Below, piece after piece: positions 18,186 through 26,708 of a stretch of 64,000 nucleotides of DNA. The notes below the pieces were generated by a model, which was given only the letters and a program-made list of their open reading frames with translations, was not told the origin of the DNA and did not search any database. Source of the stretch: Francisella salimarina (GTDB taxonomy: Bacteria; Pseudomonadota; Gammaproteobacteria; Francisellales; Francisellaceae). Location: positions 1 to 64,000 of the forward strand of contig NZ_VOJA01000003.1 of the NCBI RefSeq assembly GCF_007923265.1. Reading direction: 5' to 3'. How positions within the stretch are numbered: position 1 is the first letter of the stretch; each line of letters begins with the position of its first letter. The position numbers and the translations under genes were made by a program.

Positions 18186-20171
18186 ATGATTTTTAAGTCT
18201 GGGCAAAAACTTTTAATATTGTTGCTAGTATTAGTATCGACCTATAGTTATAGCTTGACAGATAAGCAAATTAAAAATGTTCAACAGGCTATAGATCAGC
18301 TACAGCAAAGAAACTATCAAGATTATTTGATAGCTAAAAGTGAAAGTAAAATCTCTGATAAAAAAACAAAAACTTATTTAAAGTACAAAGAGATATCTCT
18401 GCATCCTGATAAATTCTCTCAACAGCAAATCCAAGATTTTTTTAAAACTCATAAAGATGAGTATTGGGCATCTGAGTTATGTGATGATTTAGCAATATAC
18501 TATGCTAAAACTAAAAATTGGAAGATGTTTGAGAAATACTATGATGGTGATTTGCAAACTGTAGGACAGTGTTGGGTTGCAGATAATCAGAATAAAATAA
18601 ATAAAAAGAAAGCAATAAAGCAGTTTGCAAAATATTGGCAAAAAAATAAGTTTAATGCTCCTGAGTGTGTTGGACTAGATAAAGATGTAAAAAAATACAC
18701 TAAAAAAGAAAAGCAATGTATATTAGATAAAGCATATAACCTTGCGTTGGGTAATGATTTTGGCGATTCTTCTAAACTTTTATCAAAGTATGTAAAACAA
18801 GATCAAGAGTATGCTGAGTATATAAATCAATGGAAATATGTTAACTATAATCTTAGTGTTAGTACGTTAGATAAATTCATAAGAAAATATCATAAGTATC
18901 CAAAGTTTACAGAAGTGATTTTAGATATTGCTAGTGATAATGTAAAAACTGATGCTTTGAAATATGCTAAGGTTTGGCAAAAGTTAAAGTATAGAAAGTT
19001 TCTGAGCTATAAAATACAACAACAAATAGATGAGAAAATAGCAATTGCTCTTGCACAAAAGCATGATAGTAATGCGAAACAATGGCTATTAAAAATTGAT
19101 AAAAAGCATATCTCTAAAATTGCAGAGCACTGGATCTTAAGAATTGACTTGTATAATTCTAACTACAGTGGTTATGTTGAAGATTATCTTGGTAGTTCGA
19201 AACAAGTACAACAAGGAGTAATATGGAAATATTGGTTAGCTTATAGTTATCAAAAACTTGGTATGCTCAAAAAAGCTAGACCAATATATACTGAATTAGC
19301 TAAGGCTCCTTATAACTACTATGCATACCTATCAGCTGATGCTATGGGATTAGGTTATAACTACGGTGATAATACCTATAATGGTATATCCTATTCTGAA
19401 ATCCAGAAACTTGAATTAGATCCAGATGTTAAACATGCTATTGAACTTCACAAACTAGGCCAGTTTAAAGACTCCGTAAAACTTTGGAAGTGGGTGATTC
19501 GGAACAAGTTCTCGAGTGGACATAGAGATGAAATTCCTCTTTTGGCACAACTAGCTTGGCTTTATGAAATGTACTATCAAGCAATATTTAGTATGCATAT
19601 GATGGGTATTGATAGTCATGTACACTTATTATATCCAGATGCATTTGATGATATTGTACAAGAGCAATCAACTAAATATGATTTAACTCAATCGTTAATT
19701 TATTCAATAATGAGAAAGGAGTCATTATTTGAAATTGAAGCAAAGTCATATATTGGTGCAAAAGGTTTGATGCAAGTCACGATACCTACAGTTAATTTTA
19801 TATCTAATAAGTACAAATTAGGGTATAACATCAGTAACTCATCTGATGAAGTATTTGATCCTTATATAAATATTAAAATTGGCTCAGCGAATTTAGATTT
19901 TTTAGATAGTTTATTTAAGAACAATTTAGTTCTAGCTATTGCTGCTTATAATGCTGGACCTGGTAATGTGAATAAGTGGCTCACAAATAAACAAGTGCCT
20001 GTAAAACAATGGATTGAGAATATACCATTTGGAGAAACTCGCCACTATGTGAGAAAAGTATTAGTTAATATGGTTGTTTATAATAATGTTATTTTGAAGG
20101 ATAGTAAAAAGATAAAGTTGAGCAATCTACTAAATACAGAAGTATCTAATAAATATAATTTTAAAAACTGA
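18186..20171 (+). CDS. Soluble lytic murein transglycosylase (Slt70-like), copy 1
   Basis: The 661-residue protein has an N-terminal signal sequence, a long helical superhelix (about 25-470) and a C-terminal SLT domain (about 480-620), the plan of E. coli Slt70 (645). The catalytic glutamate lies in SIMRKESLFEIEA. GAKGLMQVT, AIAAYNAGPGNVNKWL and the FGETRHYVRKVL end are family motifs. It cleaves peptidoglycan between MurNAc and GlcNAc with 1,6-anhydro formation, in the periplasm. Only 4 bases separate it from mtnN. An in-tandem paralogue follows after 81 bases. Confidence 0.93.
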   Translation: MIFKSGQKLLILLLVLVSTYSYSLTDKQIKNVQQAIDQLQQRNYQDYLIAKSESKISDKKTKTYLKYKEISLHPDKFSQQQIQDFFKTHKDEYWASELCDDLAIYYAKTKNWKMFEKYYDGDLQTVGQCWVADNQNKINKKKAIKQFAKYWQKNKFNAPECVGLDKDVKKYTKKEKQCILDKAYNLALGNDFGDSSKLLSKYVKQDQEYAEYINQWKYVNYNLSVSTLDKFIRKYHKYPKFTEVILDIASDNVKTDALKYAKVWQKLKYRKFLSYKIQQQIDEKIAIALAQKHDSNAKQWLLKIDKKHISKIAEHWILRIDLYNSNYSGYVEDYLGSSKQVQQGVIWKYWLAYSYQKLGMLKKARPIYTELAKAPYNYYAYLSADAMGLGYNYGDNTYNGISYSEIQKLELDPDVKHAIELHKLGQFKDSVKLWKWVIRNKFSSGHRDEIPLLAQLAWLYEMYYQAIFSMHMMGIDSHVHLLYPDAFDDIVQEQSTKYDLTQSLIYSIMRKESLFEIEAKSYIGAKGLMQVTIPTVNFISNKYKLGYNISNSSDEVFDPYINIKIGSANLDFLDSLFKNNLVLAIAAYNAGPGNVNKWLTNKQVPVKQWIENIPFGETRHYVRKVLVNMVVYNNVILKDSKKIKLSNLLNTEVSNKYNFKN

Positions 20172-20252
20172 TTTCGTATAGTAGTGTTGGGCTTTTATCA
20201 TTAATAATGTTAGTATTTCTATCAAAATGATTCCTTATATTATTAAATTTCA

Positions 20253-22223
20253 ATGAAAAAAGTTATTATAGGTAGTTTAGCACTTTTGTCTATCAGTGCC
20301 GGCTATACTCTCACAAGCCAACAAGAAAAATATTCTCAGCAAGCAATTAAAGCTTTAGATAAAAAAGATTATAAATCTTATTATTACTTAAAATCAAAAC
20401 TGAAAGAAACAAGTATATATCCATACCTTCAATACAAAGAAATAATCGCAGATCCAGCTATTTTTGAGCCGGCGACAATTGATGATTATTTAAGAACACA
20501 TCAAGATAGCTATTGGAATAATCAAATCAAAGAAGATCTTGCTAGTTATTATGCTAATAAAAAAGATTGGCAAGACTTTAAAAAGTATTATGCTGGTGGT
20601 TTAGGGATATCAGGGAAGTGTTGGTCAATGCAGGCTGAATATGAGTTAGGCAATAAGTCTAAAGCTATAGATGAGTACGGACAGCTTTGGCAAAATCGTA
20701 TCTATATGCCATCAGCGTGTAATGATATGCAAAAGTATTGGGATAATTCTGAAGATAAATCAAGAGACTATCTAATTACAAAGGCATATACTCTAGCTTT
20801 TGCTAATAAGTTTGATGATAGTTTATGGTTACTAAATACTTATGTTAAAGACAATAAAGATTATGTGAACTATATATCAGCATGGCGAAATACGATAAAA
20901 AACCCTAATAATCTAGACGATTTTATAAGTAAATTTCACAATTATAGAAATTTTGACAAAATATTCGTTGATATATCGAAAGATTTGGTTAGAAAAAATT
21001 CTGAGAAATATGCAAAAATATGGGATAGTTTAAGAAATAAAAGATATCTTAGTAATCAGACCAAGCAGCAGTGTATTTCAGCTATAGCAGTTAGTTTTGC
21101 TAGGTCACAATCACCTCAAGCTAAACATTGGCTAGCGAGGGTTGATAAAAAATATCTTGATACCACTGCATGGGAATGGCTATTGAGAGTTGATTTATAT
21201 AATCAAAATTTCAAAGATTATATAAAAACATATAATCAGTTACCTAAAAAGTCTCAACAGGATGAAGCATGGAGATATTGGCTAGCATATAGTTACGAAC
21301 AAACAGGACAAAAAGCAAAAGCTAATGAAGTGTTTGAAAATTTAACTAAGACCCCTCTGGATTACTATTCATTCCTAGCATCTGACAAGCTTGGTAAGCC
21401 ATATAACTTTGGTAATGATAATGCTGATAAATTAGATAGTCGTGAAGCCAAGAAGCTTGAATCAGAAGAAGCTATTCAACAAGCGATAGATTTATATCAG
21501 ATTGAGCAATTTAAGGATTCTACAAGCCTTTGGAAATGGACAATACGTAATAAACTTAAGAATAAAGATATTACACAGATCAAAGAGCTAGCTAGATTAG
21601 CAGAAGATAATAAAATGTACTATGCTGCAATATTTAATATGGCTGTAATTGGTAAATACAATAATATTGATATGTTGTTCCCAAAAGCATTTTTGGCTAC
21701 AGTTGAGAAGAATGCTAAAAAATTTGGCATAGACCAAGATCTTGTATTATCAATAATGCGTAAAGAGTCATTATTTGATGTTGAAGCCGGATCATGGGCA
21801 GGAGCAAAGGGGCTAATGCAAGTAACAGAGCCTACAGCCAAATTTATTGCAAAGAAATATAAATTACCTCTTATTGGTAATAAATCCGAAGGCATGGCTA
21901 GCCAGATATTTATACCGGAGAATAATATTAAGCTTGGTACAGCTAATTTATATTTCTTGGAAAAGCTCTTTGATAAAAATCCTGTATTGGGAATAGCTGC
22001 TTATAATGCTGGTCCAGGAAATGTTGCTAAATGGCTAAACAGTAAAGAGGTTCCAGCAACCATTTGGATAGAGAATATTCCATTTGGTGAAACTCGTCAT
22101 TATGTTAGAAAGGTTCTAATGTATATGATTGTATATAATAATTTTGTATTTAAAGACAAAAAGAATCATATTAGTAATTTCTTGGACTATAAAATATCTG
22201 ATAAACAGAGCTTTAGAAAATAA
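20253..22223 (+). CDS. Soluble lytic murein transglycosylase (Slt70-like), copy 2
   Basis: This 656-residue protein is a clear paralogue of the preceding gene over its whole length. It has a signal peptide (MKKVIIGSLALLSISAG), a helical superhelix, then the SLT domain with SIMRKESLFDVEA, GAKGLMQVTEPT, IAAYNAGPGNV and FGETRHYVRKVL. Shared landmarks such as the KWL/WIENIPFGETRHYVRKVL end make tandem duplication the simplest origin. The superhelix halves are more diverged than the catalytic domains. It probably acts in periplasmic peptidoglycan turnover with a different substrate preference or timing. The catalytic residues are intact in both copies. Confidence 0.93.
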   Translation: MKKVIIGSLALLSISAGYTLTSQQEKYSQQAIKALDKKDYKSYYYLKSKLKETSIYPYLQYKEIIADPAIFEPATIDDYLRTHQDSYWNNQIKEDLASYYANKKDWQDFKKYYAGGLGISGKCWSMQAEYELGNKSKAIDEYGQLWQNRIYMPSACNDMQKYWDNSEDKSRDYLITKAYTLAFANKFDDSLWLLNTYVKDNKDYVNYISAWRNTIKNPNNLDDFISKFHNYRNFDKIFVDISKDLVRKNSEKYAKIWDSLRNKRYLSNQTKQQCISAIAVSFARSQSPQAKHWLARVDKKYLDTTAWEWLLRVDLYNQNFKDYIKTYNQLPKKSQQDEAWRYWLAYSYEQTGQKAKANEVFENLTKTPLDYYSFLASDKLGKPYNFGNDNADKLDSREAKKLESEEAIQQAIDLYQIEQFKDSTSLWKWTIRNKLKNKDITQIKELARLAEDNKMYYAAIFNMAVIGKYNNIDMLFPKAFLATVEKNAKKFGIDQDLVLSIMRKESLFDVEAGSWAGAKGLMQVTEPTAKFIAKKYKLPLIGNKSEGMASQIFIPENNIKLGTANLYFLEKLFDKNPVLGIAAYNAGPGNVAKWLNSKEVPATIWIENIPFGETRHYVRKVLMYMIVYNNFVFKDKKNHISNFLDYKISDKQSFRK

Positions 22224-22287
22224 ACTCTTAAAAATCTAAATAGTATATTATAATCAATGGTAATTATTTCGTTATAGTATAAAGCTA

Positions 22288-23472
22288 ATGCGTGTAATAA
22301 GTGGTGTTAAAAGAGAGAATTTATTAGCATACTTTCTGACATACGTTGGGTATATGACTCTAACAATCTCAATGACCTTAACACCATCGTTAGCATCTAA
22401 TTTGCATCTGTCTAATTATGTAACTCAGATAGCTATGAGTCTATCATTTTTTATGTTTAGTGTTTCTGCGATTTTATTTGCGACTTTATCAGATGTTTTT
22501 ACAGCAAAGAGAGTACTATTTTTTTCACAGAGCTTGTCTATATTTGGTTTAGTTTGCATAGGACTATCAGATAGTATCTATACTGTATATATTGGTTTTG
22601 TGAGTTTGGGGCTTGGTACAGGATGTTACTCGTCTATCGCTAGAGCATTGGTATCACGTAATGCTGACAATAATAGCCAAATGAAAAAAGCATATTCGGT
22701 TTTATCAGTAATGATAATAGTTGCACCGATAGTTAGTACATATTTAGCTTTATTATTGATTCCGATTTCTTGGCGAGCAGCTTATTTTTGTATGGCAACA
22801 ATTGAAGTGGTATTATTTATTTTTTCAATAAAGATATTAACTGCTGATGCTCAAAGACAGGTCGTAATTCCAGCATCTAAAATATTCTCTGGCTTTGCTC
22901 ATGCACTATCTCAGCCTAGATACTTGTTAAATGTAATGATTGTAGCGATACTCTTTTCTTTTTATTTAGGTGTCTTGATGAGCTCATTTAAAGGTTTGTT
23001 AGTTGATGAATTAAATATGTCGATGGATGTCTTTACTATAGTATTTTTGGTAACATCTTTACTATATATTCTTGGGATATTTAGTTATCGTATTAAGGCA
23101 GATAGTAGTCATAAGAAACGCTATAATTTAGGTGTTTTAGCTATTATATTTATCTTTATAGCTCTATATAGTTTTTTAGAAATATCATCATATAGTACTG
23201 TGACAACCTTGCATTTAATATGTTATTTTTTAGGCTTTTTTATACCAATGGCTACAGGTGCTGCTATGAGCAATATCACTAAAGGGCATGGTACAGCGGC
23301 AGCGATGATAACATTCTCAGTGGCACTGTGTATGTCAATATGGGGATTTCTAAAAGCACACTTTAATATGTCAAATTATCATTTTATACTATTGGCTTTG
23401 TGGATTAGTTTTAGTCTAGCACTATTGCTTAAGATTATTATAGTTTTCGTCTTGGATAGAAATCAAAAATAA
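22288..23472 (+). CDS. Major facilitator superfamily transporter
   Basis: The 394-residue protein is almost entirely hydrophobic, with about twelve predicted helices. A loop between helices 2 and 3 (ATLSDVFTAKRVLFF) corresponds to the MFS motif A GxLaDrxGrkxxl. The length and pattern fit the drug:proton antiporter-1/Bcr-like group, and Francisella has many such carriers implicated in intracellular growth. The substrate cannot be told. It lies 64 bases after the second slt gene on the same strand and may be in the same transcript. A convergent remnant of an MscS gene follows. Confidence 0.88.
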   Translation: MRVISGVKRENLLAYFLTYVGYMTLTISMTLTPSLASNLHLSNYVTQIAMSLSFFMFSVSAILFATLSDVFTAKRVLFFSQSLSIFGLVCIGLSDSIYTVYIGFVSLGLGTGCYSSIARALVSRNADNNSQMKKAYSVLSVMIIVAPIVSTYLALLLIPISWRAAYFCMATIEVVLFIFSIKILTADAQRQVVIPASKIFSGFAHALSQPRYLLNVMIVAILFSFYLGVLMSSFKGLLVDELNMSMDVFTIVFLVTSLLYILGIFSYRIKADSSHKKRYNLGVLAIIFIFIALYSFLEISSYSTVTTLHLICYFLGFFIPMATGAAMSNITKGHGTAAAMITFSVALCMSIWGFLKAHFNMSNYHFILLALWISFSLALLLKIIIVFVLDRNQK

Positions 23473-23483
23473 AATCGTAAATT

Positions 23484-23714
23484 TTATTTCTGGCCCTGAT
23501 TATTACTAGATTCAAGCTGAATTTCTTTTGTGGAAACAAATTTGATTCCCATATCTTTTCCAATTTTCAAAACTTCTGAGATTAGGAACAACAAAATAAA
23601 AGCAATTTTCAAGAACCCATGAAATAATGAGTATTTTAAGTTTTTTGACATACTTATGTACTCAATAAAAGGTGTTCTTCTGGTGATTCCAAATTGACAG
23701 TATCTCATAGGCAA
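23484..23714 (-). pseudogene. Remnant of an MscS-type channel gene (C-terminal end)
   Basis: The 76-codon frame ends with FLISEVLKIGKDMGIKFV, then TKEIQLES. This parallels the end of the complete channel encoded at 24433-26517 (FIMSVLDLAEEIGIKLAPSQ, then KIQFDA) and the usual MscS C-terminus. The upstream part, FGITRRTPF, is reminiscent of the TRR segment of the MscS upper domain, but the residues that should lie between are missing. I read it as a decayed, internally deleted copy. An expressed small membrane protein starting at the internal MSKNLKYS is the alternative. No ribosome-binding site was obvious. Confidence 0.5.
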
Positions 23715-23737
23715 TTTATTTAGCTAGGTATTCTTTT

Positions 23738-24403
23738 TTAGAAAGAATATTGTAAGCCTGATGTTACAAAATTCTGAGAGTCTCCAGAAAATGAAATGGT
23801 ATATGTATATGTTACTTTTAGACTAAGGTTGTCGATATACTTGATAGGGAACATTACACCTACTGGGAAGACTGCAAATCCTCCCCATGTATTATTTGTA
23901 TCTAAATAGCTACTAGGGGCGTTACGTTGGTTGGCTATACCGTTAATATTAGTATGTCCTATTCCAAGTCCAGCGGCAGCATAGGCGGTTATATAGTTAT
24001 TTATTTTGTAATAGTATTTTGCAGCCCCAGCAAAGTAGTTATTAACTTGGGTTGTATTATATTGGCTAACAAGAAAGTTTTGGTATACAAACTCTACAGC
24101 ATAAGATTCGCTAAATCTATATCCTAAGTTAGCAACTACAGTTCCACCACCTTTAGACATGTTAGTTTGTTGTCCCCAACCACCATTAATTGCTACATAT
24201 ATTGATGGTTTAAATGTTTTCTTAGTTATATCGTCAAGATCATTAATGTTATAGTAATTTGGAGGTAGTTGATAAAGGCCTCTAGTATCTTTTTCAAGCT
24301 TACTGGAGTCTGATTTAATATTAGTATCAAGTTCAGTATTTGCTAACGCTTGGTTTGCTATCAAAAAAAGAATTATACTAAATAAGAGGCTTTTTGTTTT
24401 CAT
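23738..24403 (-). CDS. Outer-membrane beta-barrel protein (OmpA/OmpX-like fold)
   Basis: From the ATG the product is 221 residues. It has a cleavable signal (MKTKSLLFSIILFLIANQALA), a polar linker of about 40 residues, then alternating amphipathic strands rich in Tyr, Gly and Asn (IYVAINGGWG, VVANLGYRF, AYAAAGLGIG). It ends in the outer-membrane insertion signature, GLQYSF. This is the layout of a small eight-stranded barrel, as in OmpA N-domain or OmpX/OmpW relatives. An upstream TTG adding three residues was rejected. It lies between a complete MscS-like gene and an MscS remnant, all leftward. Confidence 0.82.
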   Translation of the reverse strand: MKTKSLLFSIILFLIANQALANTELDTNIKSDSSKLEKDTRGLYQLPPNYYNINDLDDITKKTFKPSIYVAINGGWGQQTNMSKGGGTVVANLGYRFSESYAVEFVYQNFLVSQYNTTQVNNYFAGAAKYYYKINNYITAYAAAGLGIGHTNINGIANQRNAPSSYLDTNNTWGGFAVFPVGVMFPIKYIDNLSLKVTYTYTISFSGDSQNFVTSGLQYSF

Positions 24404-24432
24404 ACTTATCAATAAAGTTTTTAGGGTATGAG

Positions 24433-26517
24433 TTACTCTGAATAATTAGCATCAAACTGAATTTTTTGTGATGGTGCCAACTTGATACCGATTTCTTCAG
24501 CTAAATCTAGCACGCTCATAATAAATTGTTCCCTCTGTTCTAGCTCTTCTCCCCAATCTGTAGATATAAAGAAAACATAGACTAATATTTTGATAGATGC
24601 TGGTTTTAAATCATTTACACGTATATAGTATCCCTCTTTTCTCATATGAGGGGTGTTTAATACTAGCTCATTGATAGCGTCAACATAGGACCTGAGTTTA
24701 GCGGTAGTCGTTGATTCGTCAATTTCAAGAGTAGTCATATATCTTCTATATATTCTCTCACCCATATTATTGATTTGTGAAGTTACAAAAGCATAGTTAG
24801 GTATAATAAGAGCAGAGTCCTCGAAAGTTCTAATAGTTGTACTTCTTAGTCCTATTTTTTCAACTATTCCTTCTTTGTCTTTTATAATTACCCAATCACC
24901 AATTTTTATTGGTCTTTCCATAGCTAGGATTATTGAGCCAAAGAGATTTTCAATTGTATCTTTACCAGCTAATGCAATAGCAAGACCACCGATTCCAAGA
25001 GCTGTTAAGAAGTGAATCATATCAATCCCTAGCTCTTCGATTATGATTCCGGCAATTATTAATATAATAATAAGATTAATTACTTTATTAGCTATTACTA
25101 TAGCAAACGCAAATCTTGCAGATCTATTTTGATCCTTAACTTTTTTGTAAGAAGAGATTATGAATGAGCATAGTACATTCATAATCTCTGTACATAAGAA
25201 CATTATTACAATTCCATATACAATTTTAAAAATTATATCGAAATAGTTGGAAGCATTTGTGAATATGATTAATGAGTTAAAAAAGAAAAAATATGCAGCA
25301 TACATTGATACTATTAGTGATGTCGCAATATTTAATTTCCTCATTGTTTTATAATCTTTATTTTCAAAAAGACTACGTGTGATTCTAAATATAGGCCTTA
25401 AAACTATAAATAATACTTTATAAATTACATAAAATATCATTAGTGAGATTATTGATATAATACTAATATACAGATTTGGTCCATACTCTTTTAGAAGGCT
25501 AGGAATATTTTCCCAGATAGAGTTACGTAGATTAGATCCAAAAGGAGCTCTTATATTGCTATCTAAATCATCTAAAAATATACTTACCCCATCTATCTGA
25601 GCATTTTTAGGGAAAATCCAGTTTTTAGTCTTGCTATCCTTATTTGTAATATTTTCTAAATATATACTTTTGCCTGAAATAGGTGAGGTGTAGACCATTA
25701 CTAAATTACTACCTGGAAGAACTTCTCCAGGTATATTTCGTATAGTGATTTTAGCAGTTTTGAAGACTCTATCCATACTGAAAGCTATAAATGAAGCAAA
25801 ATCTTTTCTAATATTCTCCTTAATCCAGCTGGTATCCATTATGTTTAAAGCATCTGCCATTTTGAACTTATATGCATCATTAGCTCCAAATATGAACTGC
25901 ATGTATGATAATACTGGCATTGATATATTTCTTATATTATCTTCGCCTAGGCTCTTTTCTTTTTTGAAGTCGGCAAATTTCTTGAGTGTATTAGTGTCTG
26001 TGAAATTTTCTTTTGTAAAATACCAATTTCCATGACTATTTTTTGCTAAATAAAATGTTTGTTTGTCATTGCCTTTACCTAGCGTTAAATTTAGTTTATT
26101 TCCTATGGTATTAATAGGCACATCACTTATTTTAAAATCGGTTTTTAGTATGGCTACTAGCATGGTATCAATATCTATATCTTTTTCACTGCTAGTATAA
26201 TCATTAACTTTGACAGGTTCAGGAGAGATAGTGTTTATCACATCATAATAGTAATTATGGTATCCCATCCATAGACTCAAAGCTTTGTATGTGAAATTAG
26301 TAAATAAATTTTGAGGTGTTTTATTATTGAATTTATCCATTTCACTCTTACTCAAGAACCCGAATGAGCCATCTTCTAGAGCTTTATATTGAGTCTCTGA
26401 TAAATATGTGGCATTAATCATTGGTTTAATATAGAGGTATGCGGATACTATGAACAATATTAGAAAAACTATTTTAAAAATTAATAGTGCTTTAGATAAA
26501 TTCTTATTTTTATTCAT
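24433..26517 (-). CDS. MscS-family mechanosensitive channel, long form
   Basis: The 694-residue protein begins with a membrane anchor, then a large periplasmic region (about 45-345). Several helices follow (about 350-500), and then the MscS core. The pore helix is recognisable in ALGIGGLAIALAGKDTIENLFG. The beta domain follows (KIGDWVIIKDKEGIVEKIGLRSTTIRT is its classic signature, residues about 545-571), then the C-terminal alpha/beta domain. Such channels release solutes upon hypo-osmotic shock. The periplasmic extension makes it an MscK/YbdG-like variant whose exact class I cannot fix. The OMP gene follows 30 bases downstream on the same strand. Confidence 0.92.
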   Translation of the reverse strand: MNKNKNLSKALLIFKIVFLILFIVSAYLYIKPMINATYLSETQYKALEDGSFGFLSKSEMDKFNNKTPQNLFTNFTYKALSLWMGYHNYYYDVINTISPEPVKVNDYTSSEKDIDIDTMLVAILKTDFKISDVPINTIGNKLNLTLGKGNDKQTFYLAKNSHGNWYFTKENFTDTNTLKKFADFKKEKSLGEDNIRNISMPVLSYMQFIFGANDAYKFKMADALNIMDTSWIKENIRKDFASFIAFSMDRVFKTAKITIRNIPGEVLPGSNLVMVYTSPISGKSIYLENITNKDSKTKNWIFPKNAQIDGVSIFLDDLDSNIRAPFGSNLRNSIWENIPSLLKEYGPNLYISIISIISLMIFYVIYKVLFIVLRPIFRITRSLFENKDYKTMRKLNIATSLIVSMYAAYFFFFNSLIIFTNASNYFDIIFKIVYGIVIMFLCTEIMNVLCSFIISSYKKVKDQNRSARFAFAIVIANKVINLIIILIIAGIIIEELGIDMIHFLTALGIGGLAIALAGKDTIENLFGSIILAMERPIKIGDWVIIKDKEGIVEKIGLRSTTIRTFEDSALIIPNYAFVTSQINNMGERIYRRYMTTLEIDESTTTAKLRSYVDAINELVLNTPHMRKEGYYIRVNDLKPASIKILVYVFFISTDWGEELEQREQFIMSVLDLAEEIGIKLAPSQKIQFDANYSE

Positions 26518-26708
26518 ATTTTATAAACTTTAAGATAAGTAACTAAGTGATTTTAGATTAATGAAAAAAGCTATGCAATTTATTTTTAGCCTTGTGTGTT
26601 GATAAGGGTAGAAGATATTAACTAAGTTATCATACGTAAAGAGATATGATTTTAAATATTATTTATAGTAATATTTGTAGCTAAGTTTATAAATGATAAG
26701 TAACTAAG

